The translations under genes and the position numbers were made by a program. 64,000 nucleotides of DNA from Antricoccus suffuscus. GTDB taxonomy: Bacteria > Actinomycetota > Actinomycetes > Mycobacteriales > Antricoccaceae. The stretch spans positions 496,001-560,000 of the forward strand of contig NZ_PVUE01000001.1 in assembly GCF_003003235.1 (NCBI RefSeq). The letters are read 5' to 3'. Of this stretch, positions 34,507 to 42,905 are shown one piece after another. The notes beneath the pieces were generated by a model, which did not search any database, was not told where the DNA came from, and saw only the letters and a list, made by a program, of their open reading frames with translations. The first letter of the stretch is position 1, and the number at the start of each line of letters is the position of its first letter.

Positions 34507-36087
34507 ATGCGCAGGAGTTCCACGTTAATTGTCGGCGTACTGGCCGCGGCTATGGTGGCGGCCGGTTGTGGCGCACCCTCGCAGAAGACCCAGGCAAGCG
34601 ACGTATCGCTTGAGAGCGGAATCCCGCTCGACAAGAACTTCGATCCCGAGGCCGAATTCAACTGGTCGTTCCCGGTCGGGACCACAAGCTGGGACCCGAT
34701 CCTCGGATCGACCGGATTCGACCTGCCGTTCTTGTTGCCGGCGTACGACCGGCTCGTCTACCTTGCGCCAGATGGAAAGTTCGAGCCCATGCTCGCCGAG
34801 AGTTGGGATGCGTCCGCCGACGGCAAGGTGCTGACCTTCAAGCTCCGCGCTGACGTCACGTTTTCTGACGGAGAGCCGTTCAACGCCACCGCGGTCAAGA
34901 CCAACCTGGATCGCGCCGCCGGGCCGGGGAGCATGATCAAGTCCCAGTTGCACAACGTGGCCAGCGTCGATGTGGTCGACGACCTGACGGTCAAGGTCCA
35001 GCTGGACGGCGGGATGGGAGCCTTCCTCGCTGCGATGTCCGAGCGCCCGGGGATGATGGCCTCGCCCAAGGCGATCGCCGCCGGAAACCTTGCCGCAGCG
35101 CCCGTCGGGGTCGGCCCCTACATCGCCTCCGAAATCGTTCCAGGCAACAGCGTGACCTTTACCAAGACCGAAGGCTACTGGGATCCGGATGCGCAGCGCG
35201 TCGCGGTGATGCACTACAAGGCGATACCCGATGACCAGACGCGACTCAACGCGTTGCAGTCGGGCGAGCTCAACGGTGCCTACATCGCGCAGAAACACGT
35301 CACACCGGCGAAGGACGCCGGTCTGGACGTCATCGGCGACGTCAGCCCGGTCCTGAACTACCTCGCGGTGAACACGAGCGTGAAACCCTTCGACGACCCG
35401 AAGGTGCGGTTGGCGATGAACTACGCGATCGACCGCGTCGGCATCGGCGAAGGCTTGTTTGAAGGCCTCTGCACGCCCCAGATCCAGCCCTTCCCGTCGA
35501 CGAGTTTCGCCTACAACAAGGACATCGGTGACGGCCTCGACATCTGGCCACACGATCCGGAGAAGGCGAAGAAACTGCTGAAAGAGGCCGGCTATCGGGA
35601 CGGCTTCACCTTCGCAACGGTAGTTACCACGGTCACCGCCTATGTTGCCGAGGCCGAAGCGATCCAAGACCAGCTCAAAGAGGTCGGGATCAACATGGAG
35701 ATCAAGCCATTGCCGACCGTGCAGCTCGTCGACGAATTCGGGATCTCCAAGGTGACGCCCGCCGTCGTCACGCCGACGTCCTCAACGGTAGATCCGCATA
35801 CCTTCATGGAAGGGACGATGCATCCCGACGCTCGCTTCAATCCCGGCGCCCAGCTGTCTCCGAAGATGGTCGAGCTAATCGAAAAGGGAGCCGCTCCACT
35901 GGATTCGAAAGATCGGGCACCCTTCTATAGCGATTTCATGGACCTGTGGATCGACGAGGTGCCGCATGTGATGCCGATCTGCGTCCAGCACATCACGCAG
36001 GCGTACGACGACACGGTCTCCAACGTGCAGATCTATCACAGCGGCGTCGTCGACCTTCGCGGTGTCGCGGTCAGCAAGAAGGACTAG
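34507..36087 (+). CDS. ABC transporter family-5 solute-binding lipoprotein
   Basis: 526 residues. The signal peptide ends in a lipobox (VGVLAAAMVAAGC), so the mature protein is a lipid-anchored surface receptor. PMLAESWDASADGKVLTFKLR followed by DVTFSDGEPFNATAVKTNLD, VGVGPYIASEIVPGN, and RLAMNYAIDR are the DppA/OppA/NikA (SBP_bac_5) motifs. Such proteins deliver peptides, nickel or other small solutes to an ABC permease. No permease or ATPase gene lies nearby; the next gene is a convergent cupin, so the partner must be encoded elsewhere. Start is ATG 34507, giving the normal MRRSSTL n-region; TTG 34495 is less likely. Confidence 0.9.
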   Translation: MRRSSTLIVGVLAAAMVAAGCGAPSQKTQASDVSLESGIPLDKNFDPEAEFNWSFPVGTTSWDPILGSTGFDLPFLLPAYDRLVYLAPDGKFEPMLAESWDASADGKVLTFKLRADVTFSDGEPFNATAVKTNLDRAAGPGSMIKSQLHNVASVDVVDDLTVKVQLDGGMGAFLAAMSERPGMMASPKAIAAGNLAAAPVGVGPYIASEIVPGNSVTFTKTEGYWDPDAQRVAVMHYKAIPDDQTRLNALQSGELNGAYIAQKHVTPAKDAGLDVIGDVSPVLNYLAVNTSVKPFDDPKVRLAMNYAIDRVGIGEGLFEGLCTPQIQPFPSTSFAYNKDIGDGLDIWPHDPEKAKKLLKEAGYRDGFTFATVVTTVTAYVAEAEAIQDQLKEVGINMEIKPLPTVQLVDEFGISKVTPAVVTPTSSTVDPHTFMEGTMHPDARFNPGAQLSPKMVELIEKGAAPLDSKDRAPFYSDFMDLWIDEVPHVMPICVQHITQAYDDTVSNVQIYHSGVVDLRGVAVSKKD

Positions 36088-36099
36088 GTTCGGGGTTTG

Positions 36100-36141
36100 T
36101 GTGGAAGTTCTATGTACGCCGGCGTACATAGAACTTCCACA
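36100..36141. repeat. Family-3 palindrome (TGTGGAAG type), copy A
   Basis: A perfect 42-bp palindrome with two 21-bp arms and no loop; it begins TGTGGAAGTTC and ends GAACTTCCACA around a central GTACGCCGGCGTAC. It lies 12 bp after the solute-binding protein stop and 19 bp before the convergent cupin stop, and so could terminate both. Relatives are at 39132 and 42075. Confidence 0.9.
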
Positions 36142-36160
36142 TAAACAAGGCGGCGTGGGT

Positions 36161-36580
36161 TTAGGCGAGCTCGAAGTCGGCGAAGTCGAAGCCTGGCGTC
36201 ACGACACAGCCCACGATGACGGTCTCGTCGCCCGCCGGACGCGCGGCCTGCCAGACGTTGGCCGGCACCAGCAGTTGGCCGCCGAGCCCGAGGGTGTACG
36301 TCGTCGCGTCGCCGGGCCGGGCGCCGTCGCCACCGAGATCGAGTTCGAGAGGGCCGCCGCCTTGCCAGAACCACAGTTCGTCGGAGCGCACCCGGTGCCA
36401 CGCGGATTCTTGCCCGGGTTGCAGTAGAAACGAGATCGCGGTCGCGAGACCGCGCGGACCGTTGGGCGTGGCGACGTCCTGCGGGTTGCGATAGTGCTCG
36501 ACGTACCAGCCGCCCTCCGGGTGTGGTTGCATGCCGAGGGCGGCGGGATCGGTCAGGTCGTCGGCGTTGAACTGGTACAT
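36161..36580 (-). CDS. Cupin-5 (DUF985) protein
   Basis: 139 residues. HPEGGWYVEHYR near the N-terminus, FLLQPGQESAWHRVRSDELW with the cupin His/Glu residues, and LLVPANVWQAAR then GCVVTPGFDF at the C-terminus are the DUF985 cupin pattern. These small beta-barrel proteins are thought to bind metal or sugar ligands; function is not established. It is a single gene divergent from the SLT transglycosylase and convergent with the solute-binding protein across the palindrome at 36100-36141. Length normal. Confidence 0.88.
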   Translation of the reverse strand: MYQFNADDLTDPAALGMQPHPEGGWYVEHYRNPQDVATPNGPRGLATAISFLLQPGQESAWHRVRSDELWFWQGGGPLELDLGGDGARPGDATTYTLGLGGQLLVPANVWQAARPAGDETVIVGCVVTPGFDFADFELA

Positions 36581-36771
36581 GCCACCGAGCCTACGGAGCG
36601 TGAGCCGCGACTTACACGGACTTGGCCTACGACACCCGAATGAGTAACGCCGCCGGTGACCTCGGACTAGATGTGCTCGCGCCCGGCGCCAATTAGTCCG
36701 GCGCGCGGGAGGCCCGTTCCGTGAGTGCAGTGCTCGCTAAAGGTGCGCGTTGCGGTCGCTAGGATTTCGGC

Positions 36772-37473
36772 GTGCCTCCTGCTCAGCGCCGTACGGCGTC
36801 GTCGCCTCGAAAGGTGGTGTCGACGCGTACGCCGAAACGGACGACCGCTGCCAAACGGAAGACTGCCTCGCAGCGGGCGATGGAGAAGCGGATCGCGCAC
36901 CGAAATCTCTTGGCGCGTAGGGCATTGGTGATTGGTGCCGCGATCCTGATAGTGGCGGGCATCGTGTTTGCCGTGGTCAAGGAAGAGCCGCCGGCGTACG
37001 CCGATGAACTCGGCTGCGCGGCCACCGCCCCACTCAAACAGGGGAGCGTCCCGGGCGGGTGGTACGACGATGTCGTGGCCGCCGCGAAGAGTTCGGGGCT
37101 GCCGGCGCCGATCCTCGCCGCGCAGCTCGACCAGGAGTCCCGATGGGATCCACAAGCGGTCAGCCATGCCGGTGCACAGGGTCTCGCTCAGTTCCGGCCC
37201 GACACGTGGGACGAGTACGGCGCGGGCGACCCGTTCGATCCGCAGGACGCGATCAAAGCGCAGGGCAATTTCATGGCGCACCTCATCGAGTCGGTCACGT
37301 CGCTGGCCACCCAGAGCGGCGAGCACCCCGTCGTACTCGCGCTCGCGGCCTACAACGCCGGTCCCACCGCGGTCGCGAAGTACGGTGGTGTGCCGCCGTT
37401 CGCGGAGACCGAGCACTACGTCAAGGTGATACCGCAGATGGCGAACTCGACGTACGCCGAGGGCTGCGACTAA
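36772..37473 (+). CDS. Membrane-anchored SLT-type lytic transglycosylase
   Basis: 233 residues. A very basic N-terminus (about 1-45, KRKTASQRAMEKRIAHR) precedes one transmembrane helix (ALVIGAAILIVAGIVFAVV); the catalytic part is extracytoplasmic (about 90-233). QLDQESRWDPQAVSHAGAQG holds the catalytic Glu, followed by LAQFRPDTW and AAYNAGPTAVAKYGG, the classical goose-lysozyme/SLT motifs. It should cleave the MurNAc-GlcNAc bond of peptidoglycan. GTG start at 36772. Only 16 bp separate it from the PanE-like gene, so they are probably co-transcribed, though no functional link is evident. Confidence 0.92.
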   Translation: MPPAQRRTASSPRKVVSTRTPKRTTAAKRKTASQRAMEKRIAHRNLLARRALVIGAAILIVAGIVFAVVKEEPPAYADELGCAATAPLKQGSVPGGWYDDVVAAAKSSGLPAPILAAQLDQESRWDPQAVSHAGAQGLAQFRPDTWDEYGAGDPFDPQDAIKAQGNFMAHLIESVTSLATQSGEHPVVLALAAYNAGPTAVAKYGGVPPFAETEHYVKVIPQMANSTYAEGCD

Positions 37474-37489
37474 GGCAATTGGAGGACTC

Positions 37490-38413
37490 GTGAAGATAGC
37501 CGTTGTCGGCACCGGGGCGATGGGCTCGACGTACGCCGGACTGCTCAGCGCGGCCGGGCACGAGGTCTGGGCCATCGACACGTGGGTCGAGCACATCGAT
37601 GCGATCAACCGTGATGGTCTGCGGGTCGAAGGTGCCAGCGGTGATCGGGTGGCGCGGCTCTCGGCGAGTACGTCGACGGGGGACCCTGGCGTCTGCGACC
37701 TGGTCATCATCGCGACCAAGGCCGACGGGGTGACCGCGGCCGCGCGCAGCATCGACCCGCTGCTCGGCCCGGAGTCCGTCGTACTCACCATCCAAAACGG
37801 CCTCGGCAGCGCCGAACGCATCGTCGAAGCAATCGGCCCGGAGCGGGTGCTGGTCGGGATCGCGGGCGGTTTCGGTGCGTCGATCCGTACGCCGGGGCAC
37901 GCGCACCACACCGGCTGGGAGACCGTCCGGATCGGCGAGCTGGCCGGTGCCGTCTCGCCCCGGCTGCGGGCCGTCGTCGACGTGTGGCGCAACGCCGGAT
38001 TCCCTGCTGAGGTCGCGGAAAACGTGCACCGGATGATCTGGGAGAAGTTCATCTGCAACGTCGGCTTCTCCGGGATCTGCACGCTGACCGGACTCAAAAT
38101 GGGCGAGGTCACCGACAACCCGGATGCGTGGGAAGTCGGCGCCGGCTGCGCCCGCGAGGCGTGGGAGGTCGCGCGGGCGCTCGAGGTCGGGGTGCGGTTC
38201 GACGATCCGGTGGCGCACGTGCGCGAATACGGCCGCGCGATCGCGGAGGCGCGGCCGTCGATGGCGCTTGATCATTTGGCGGGCAAGCGCTCCGAGGTCG
38301 ACGTACTGAACGGCGCGGTGCCCGTCCAAGCACGCAAGGTCGGCCTGCGTGCGCCGTACAACGAGGTGGTCAGCGCCCTGGTGCGGCAGCGGGAGACCCA
38401 GTTCGCGACCTGA
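37490..38413 (+). CDS. 2-dehydropantoate 2-reductase family protein
   Basis: 307 residues. N-terminal Rossmann motif VVGTGAMGSTYAGLLSAAGH for NADP; central LTIQNGLGSAERI; C-terminal helical domain with WEKFICNVGFSGICTLTGLK (catalytic Lys region) and GKRSEVDVLNGAV (substrate-binding). This matches ApbA/PanE ketopantoate reductases, but no pantothenate genes are adjacent, and many actinobacterial paralogues act on other 2-oxo acids, so I give no symbol. GTG start with GGAGG 4 nt before. Probably in operon with the SLT gene. Confidence 0.87.
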   Translation: MKIAVVGTGAMGSTYAGLLSAAGHEVWAIDTWVEHIDAINRDGLRVEGASGDRVARLSASTSTGDPGVCDLVIIATKADGVTAAARSIDPLLGPESVVLTIQNGLGSAERIVEAIGPERVLVGIAGGFGASIRTPGHAHHTGWETVRIGELAGAVSPRLRAVVDVWRNAGFPAEVAENVHRMIWEKFICNVGFSGICTLTGLKMGEVTDNPDAWEVGAGCAREAWEVARALEVGVRFDDPVAHVREYGRAIAEARPSMALDHLAGKRSEVDVLNGAVPVQARKVGLRAPYNEVVSALVRQRETQFAT

Positions 38414-38448
38414 GCCGTCGACGATTTTGGCGGGCGTTGGCCACAAAA

Positions 38449-38463
38449 CCGAATCGGATTCGG
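38449..38463. promoter_or_regulatory. Candidate TetR operator
   Basis: CCGAATCGGATTCGG, a 15-bp palindrome (7-bp arms, one central base), 23 bp before the TetR start, flanked by AAAA and TTT that extend its symmetry. A typical autoregulatory operator; no data support it beyond position. Confidence 0.55.
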
Positions 38464-38485
38464 CTTTGGTCGATACACTCGGCGA

Positions 38486-39109
38486 ATGGAACGTGAGAGC
38501 ACCGGTGTGACCGAACCGATCGCAGCCGGCGGCAAGGTTCTCTCGCGCGCCGAGGCCACCCGCGCCGCCATCCTCGACGCGGCTCGGGTCGTGTTCGTCC
38601 GTGACGGGTACGCCGAATCGTCGATCGCCGTGATTTGCGAGTCGGCCGGCGCCAGCGTCGGCAGTCTTTATCACCACTTCGGTGGCAAGGCCGACGTCTT
38701 CATCGCGCTGTTTCGTCGGCACGCCCAAGTGCTCAGCTCGGCCGCGACGAATGCCGTCGTCCTCGCCCGCGCCTCCGGCGAGCTCGACCCGGTCGAACTG
38801 TTCGTCGCCGGTGCGCGTGGATATCTGCAGCAGTGCCGCGCGGAGAAGGACCTGACCGTGCTGTTCTTGTACGGCGACGGCCCGCCCGGATTCAATGCGC
38901 TTCGTCGGGCGGAGGACTCGTCATGGGTCGGTCAGAATTCGCGACTGATCCGGGCGGAAGAACGCCGTAACGGTCGGGCTTTGGTGCATGTGCTGACGAC
39001 CGTGTGCGGCTCGGCCGGGCGCGAGGTGGCGAAGGCGCAGACCGCCAAGGACACCGACGTACTCATCGACGACTTCTGCGACCTGCTCCGCCGCGTCGCC
39101 CAGCCTTAA
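38486..39109 (+). CDS. TetR/AcrR-family transcriptional regulator
   Basis: 207 residues. The N-terminal HTH (about 20-70) shows TRAAILDAARVVFVRDGYAE, AVICESAGASVGSLYHHFGG and KADVFIALFRRHA, the canonical TetR pattern. The C-terminal ligand-binding domain is unlabelled. A CCGAATC-G-GATTCGG palindrome at 38449-38463 overlaps its probable promoter, so it is likely autoregulated. The downstream FAD monooxygenase (183 bp away, with palindrome copy B between) could be a target but is not obviously in the same transcript. Ligand unknown. Confidence 0.92.
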   Translation: MERESTGVTEPIAAGGKVLSRAEATRAAILDAARVVFVRDGYAESSIAVICESAGASVGSLYHHFGGKADVFIALFRRHAQVLSSAATNAVVLARASGELDPVELFVAGARGYLQQCRAEKDLTVLFLYGDGPPGFNALRRAEDSSWVGQNSRLIRAEERRNGRALVHVLTTVCGSAGREVAKAQTAKDTDVLIDDFCDLLRRVAQP

Positions 39110-39131
39110 CCTCGGCCGCGAGACGCGGACT

Positions 39132-39173
39132 GTGTGGAAATTCGACGTACGCGGGTGTACGCCGATCTTCCAC
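39132..39173. repeat. Family-3 palindrome, copy B (diverged)
   Basis: GTGGAAATTCGACGTAC and GTACGCCGATCTTCCAC arms, which pair with three mismatches around GCGGGT. Begins 22 bp after the TetR stop. It shares the GTGGAA ends and central GTACG with copies at 36100 and 42075. Confidence 0.75.
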
Positions 39174-39292
39174 GTTATCGACGGAGTGCGTGGATCTACC
39201 CATTCCGGCGATCGAGAATGGGTAACTCGCCCGATGCGTTGACGTACGACGCGCTTCTAGCGTTGGAGACCTCCCAACCAATGGAGGAAGTC

Positions 39293-40381
39293 ATGTCGAG
39301 TGAGTACGTCGAAACGGTGGTTATCGGGGCCGGCCAGGCTGGTCTCGCGGTGGGGTACCACCTTCGGCAAATTGACAGGAAGTTCTTGATTCTCGACGGC
39401 AATGTGCGGGTGGGAGATGGCTGGCGGCGGCAGTGGGACTCGCTGAGACTCTTCAGCCCCGCCAGCCACGACGCGCTGCCCGGGATGCGGTTTCCCGCCC
39501 CGAAGTGGTCTTATCCCGGCAAGGACGAGGTCGCGGACTATCTGGAGCAGTACGCCGCGGCGTTCGACCTTCCGATCCGACTTGAGAGCACTGTCGACTC
39601 CTTGGTCGCCAGCGCGGACGGGTATGTCGTGACCGTCGGCGCGCACCAGATCGAGACCAGCAACGTGGTGATCGCGACCGGCGGACTGGGGCGTACGCCG
39701 TACATCCCGGCTTTCGCAGACCGGCTCGATCCGGGAATTCTGCAGCTGCATTCGAGTGAATACCGCCGTCCCGCGCAGCTGCGGCCCGGTCCGGTGCTGG
39801 TCGTCGGTGCCTCGCACTCCGGCTGCGATCTGGCCTACGAGCTTGCGCCTCATCATCCGACAACGCTGTGCGGGCGCGACCCTGGCCAGATCCCCGTCCA
39901 TCTCGATTCGCCGATGACCCGCGTGATCTTCCCTGTCGTGGCATTCGTGGAGGGCCACGTGCTCACCCGTCGTACGCCGATGGGACGGCGTGCCAAGACA
40001 CATGTGCGCGACCATGGCGCGCCGATGCTGCGGGTGAAGCGGCGTGACCTGCTCGCCCGCGGGGTCAAGCGAGTCACCGAACGGGTCACCGACGCGCGAG
40101 GCGGCCTGCCGCTGCTGGCGGACGGCACCGTCGTGCAAGTCGCGAATGTACTGTGGTGCACCGGATTCCGTCAGTCATTCGATTGGGTTGATGTGCCGGT
40201 CTTCGACGACGACGGCTGGCCGGTGGAGAATCGCGGAGTCACCGAGTCGCCGGGCCTGTACTTCAGTGGGCTGTCGTTCCAGTACGCCTTCTCGTCGATG
40301 CTGATTGACGGCGCCGGACGCGACGCGGCGTACGTCGTACGGCATATCGGGCAACGCGAGCGCGCGTACGTCGACGCCTAA
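39293..40381 (+). CDS. FAD-dependent monooxygenase / flavoprotein (CzcO-like)
   Basis: 362 residues. Two dinucleotide folds: VVIGAGQAGLAVGYHLRQI for FAD at the N-terminus and VLVVGASHSGCDLAYELA for NADPH near residue 170. GDGWRRQWDSLRLFSPA and VVIATGGLGRTPYIP (the ATG strand) fit group-B flavin monooxygenases and the CzcO-like relatives common in actinobacteria. GLYFSGLSFQYAFSSMLIDG closes the FAD site. It probably oxygenates a small organic substrate in the cytosol. Start is ATG 39293 with GGAGG 5 nt upstream; a longer frame from 39134 runs through the palindrome and is rejected. Confidence 0.9.
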   Translation: MSSEYVETVVIGAGQAGLAVGYHLRQIDRKFLILDGNVRVGDGWRRQWDSLRLFSPASHDALPGMRFPAPKWSYPGKDEVADYLEQYAAAFDLPIRLESTVDSLVASADGYVVTVGAHQIETSNVVIATGGLGRTPYIPAFADRLDPGILQLHSSEYRRPAQLRPGPVLVVGASHSGCDLAYELAPHHPTTLCGRDPGQIPVHLDSPMTRVIFPVVAFVEGHVLTRRTPMGRRAKTHVRDHGAPMLRVKRRDLLARGVKRVTERVTDARGGLPLLADGTVVQVANVLWCTGFRQSFDWVDVPVFDDDGWPVENRGVTESPGLYFSGLSFQYAFSSMLIDGAGRDAAYVVRHIGQRERAYVDA

Positions 40382-40427
40382 CCGGATTGGGCCCGTCGCG
40401 GGTATTCTCCGACCAGGAGGATCCGCG

Positions 40428-42056
40428 ATGGGCGTGGTCGCCGAACTCGTTTATGGGCGAGAGGCATTCGAACGCCGGGCCTGGGCCACGGCCTACGAGG
40501 CGCTGTCCGCCGTACCGCCGGAATCGCTGGGCGAAGCTGACCTGGCGGCCCTCGCTACGTCTGCTTATCTCGCCGGCGACCATGAGAGTGCGATCCGCGC
40601 GTGGCATCGCGCATTCGAGTCTCACATCGATTCCGGAGACAGCCTGAGCGCCGTTCGTGACGCTCATTGGCTGGCTTTCGCCAGCGCGGTCGGCGGTAAT
40701 TTCGCGGCCGCGGAGGGGTGGGTCGCCCGCGCCGAACGACTGCTGCAGACTCAATCGGCTGATGTTGTCGAACGTGGCTATATCTGTATTGCGCACTTCC
40801 AGAGCTGCATCGCGGCAGGTGACTTCGCGGCAGCCGAAGAGCTCGCTACCCAGATCCGCGAGATCGGCGAACGGCACGGAGATGCGGATCTCGCGGCGCA
40901 GGGGCTGTGCGGTCAGGGTCGGATGATGATGTACGCCGGGCGCGTGCGCGACGGACTAGCGATGCTTGACGAGGCGATGCTGAGGATCGCCGGCGGCGAC
41001 GTGTCGCCAATCTTCGCCGGCATGCTCTACTGCGCAATGATCGACGGCTGCCAGGAGGTCGGCGACTACCGGCGAATGTCCGAATGGACCTCCTCGCTGA
41101 GCCGGTGGTGCACCGCCCAGCCCGACATGGTGCCCTTCACCGGTCAGTGCGCCGTGCACCGCGCCCAGATCATGCGCCACCACAGCGGTTTCAACGAGGC
41201 GCTGAATGAACTCGCCTTAGCCATCGACCGCTACCGCGCGGCCGGCACCGAGCCCGCCGCCGGGATGGCATTTCACGAGCGCGGTGAAATTTTTCGAGTC
41301 CTGGGCGATTTTGAGGGCGCAGAGGAAGCGTTCAACGAGGCAGCCGCGCTCGGCTACGAACCGCAGCCGGGACTTGCGTTGTTATGGATGGCGCAAGGGC
41401 GAATTTCTGCGGCAGCCGCAGCCATCAAGCGGGTCCTCGCCGAGACCCCGAACCCGATCCAGCGGGCCCGGCAACTTCCGGCAGCCGTGCAGATATTGCT
41501 GTCCGCGGGCGCCGTCGTGGATGCCACTGCGCCCTCCGACGAGCTCGACTCGGTGGCGCGGCTGTTCGGGACGGACTCGATCGATGCGATCGCGTCGTAC
41601 GCCGCCGGCCTGGTGCGCCTGGCAAACGATGATCCCGCCGGAGCACTGCCGCCGCTGCGACGAGCGTGGACCGCCTGGATCGACGCCGGGTCCCGCTACG
41701 ACGCGGCGCGGGCGCGGGTGCAGATTGCGTTGGCGTTTCGTGCGCTCGGGGACGAAGACTCCGCGATCGCCGAGCTGTCGGTTGCGGGTCGTACGTTTGC
41801 CGAGCTCGGCGCGACCCCGGACGAAGAACTGGTCGCGAGGTTGGTACGGCGTACCGCTCCGGGTGGCTTGTCTGAGCGGGAGATCGAGGTGTTGCGTCTG
41901 GTCGCGGCGGGCAACAGTAACCCGCAGATCGCCGTTGCTTTGGTCCTCAGTGAGAAGACCGTGGCGCGTCATCTGAGCAACATCTTCGCCAAGCTCGCAG
42001 TCCGCTCGCGCACGGCGGCCGCGGCGTACGCCTTCGAGCATGGTCTCGTCCGTTAG
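40428..42056 (+). CDS. LuxR-type regulator with TPR-like sensor region
   Basis: 542 residues. Residues about 1-470 are helical repeats of the TPR kind (AAEGWVARAERLL, AAEELATQIREIGERHGDAD, FNEALNELALAIDRYRAAG, GDFEGAEEAFNEAAALG). The C-terminal ~60 residues form a LuxR/GerE HTH: LSEREIEVLRLVAAGNSNPQ then IAVALVLSEKTVARHLSNIF. No NTPase domain is seen, unlike MalT/LAL proteins. AGGAGG stands 7 nt before ATG 40428. Such regulators respond to protein partners or small ligands; targets are unknown. Stands alone, with palindrome copy C after the stop. Confidence 0.9.
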   Translation: MGVVAELVYGREAFERRAWATAYEALSAVPPESLGEADLAALATSAYLAGDHESAIRAWHRAFESHIDSGDSLSAVRDAHWLAFASAVGGNFAAAEGWVARAERLLQTQSADVVERGYICIAHFQSCIAAGDFAAAEELATQIREIGERHGDADLAAQGLCGQGRMMMYAGRVRDGLAMLDEAMLRIAGGDVSPIFAGMLYCAMIDGCQEVGDYRRMSEWTSSLSRWCTAQPDMVPFTGQCAVHRAQIMRHHSGFNEALNELALAIDRYRAAGTEPAAGMAFHERGEIFRVLGDFEGAEEAFNEAAALGYEPQPGLALLWMAQGRISAAAAAIKRVLAETPNPIQRARQLPAAVQILLSAGAVVDATAPSDELDSVARLFGTDSIDAIASYAAGLVRLANDDPAGALPPLRRAWTAWIDAGSRYDAARARVQIALAFRALGDEDSAIAELSVAGRTFAELGATPDEELVARLVRRTAPGGLSEREIEVLRLVAAGNSNPQIAVALVLSEKTVARHLSNIFAKLAVRSRTAAAAYAFEHGLVR

Positions 42057-42074
42057 TTCCGGGCGATTGCGACA

Positions 42075-42118
42075 GTGTGGAAGATCGGCGTACGCCGGCG
42101 TACACCGATCTTCCACAC
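42075..42118. repeat. Family-3 palindrome, copy C
   Basis: 44 bp, two 22-bp arms beginning GTGTGGAAGATCGG, with one mismatch and no loop, around the same GTACGCCGGCGTAC core as copy A. It starts 18 bp after the LuxR stop and ends 19 bp before the convergent nitroreductase stop; it could terminate both. Confidence 0.9.
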
Positions 42119-42137
42119 AATCGGCGATTGAGGCCTC

Positions 42138-42746
42138 TTAGGCGGTGCGGACGACCTCGTCGTACGCCAGCCGCGGCAGCCGGTCCATCCATGCATTGTC
42201 GGCGGGCTTGCCGACGTTGATGACGGCGAGCGTCTTGGCGGTGCCCTCGGGGAAGAAGTCGGCGTCGACCTGGGCGAAGTCGCCACCAGTCATCGGGCCG
42301 GCGGCGAGGCCCTCGGCGCGGATGCCAAGGATCAGGTAGCCGACTTGCAGGGTGGCGTTCATCTTCGCGATCTGATCCCGCTCGGGATTGTCGGCAAAGA
42401 GGTCCTTCGCGCCGGGGAAGTGCGGGAACTGGGTCGGCAGGTTCTCGTGGAACTCGGTGTCGGCGGCGACTACTAGCGTGAGCGGCGCGGCGAGCGTCTT
42501 GGCTTTGTTGCCGTCGGACAGCGCATCGACGAGCGTCTGGCGGGCCTGCGGCGTGCGGACCGCGACGATGCGCAGCGGCTGGATGTTCATCGACGTCGGG
42601 GCCCACTTGACCAGGTCGTAGATCGCCTGGAGCTGCTCGTCGGTCACGGGCTCATCGGTGAACGAGTTGGCGGTGCGCGCGTTGTGGAAAAGAAGATCGC
42701 GGGACTCGTCGGTGAGGATATCGTCGCGGAAGGTCTGGGTTGACAT
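42138..42746 (-). CDS. Malonic-semialdehyde-reductase-like nitroreductase (RutE/HadB type)
   Basis: 202 residues. A nitroreductase-fold FMN protein: LLFHNARTANSFTDEPVTDE, WAPTSMNIQPLRIVAVRTPQ and LGIRAEGLAAGPMTGGDFAQ, with VINVGKP at the end, are typical of RutE/YdfG-replacing malonic semialdehyde reductases. In uracil degradation RutE reduces malonic semialdehyde to 3-hydroxypropionate, but no other rut genes are here, so the actual substrate is uncertain. ATG 42746 with AAGGAG upstream is chosen; a frame from 42809 has an unconserved leader. Divergent from the lipase-like gene. Confidence 0.86.
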   Translation of the reverse strand: MSTQTFRDDILTDESRDLLFHNARTANSFTDEPVTDEQLQAIYDLVKWAPTSMNIQPLRIVAVRTPQARQTLVDALSDGNKAKTLAAPLTLVVAADTEFHENLPTQFPHFPGAKDLFADNPERDQIAKMNATLQVGYLILGIRAEGLAAGPMTGGDFAQVDADFFPEGTAKTLAVINVGKPADNAWMDRLPRLAYDEVVRTA

Positions 42747-42905
42747 ATTGAAAAGTGCTCCTTGATTGACGCGGAAGATCGAACCTCTCCACACTAGATG
42801 AAAATTCAACCAATGCTTCTAAGTTGAACCGTGAACTAACCCACACGGGTTCGCCAAGCGCTAGGTAGCCTGAGCAAAAGGTTTAGCCCGGCGAGAGGTG
42901 TTGTG

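Noticed and set aside
36667-38728. Two long minus-strand frames over the SLT and PanE-like genes
   Set aside because: Both oppose well-supported genes and show only low-complexity Arg/Ala/Pro sequence.
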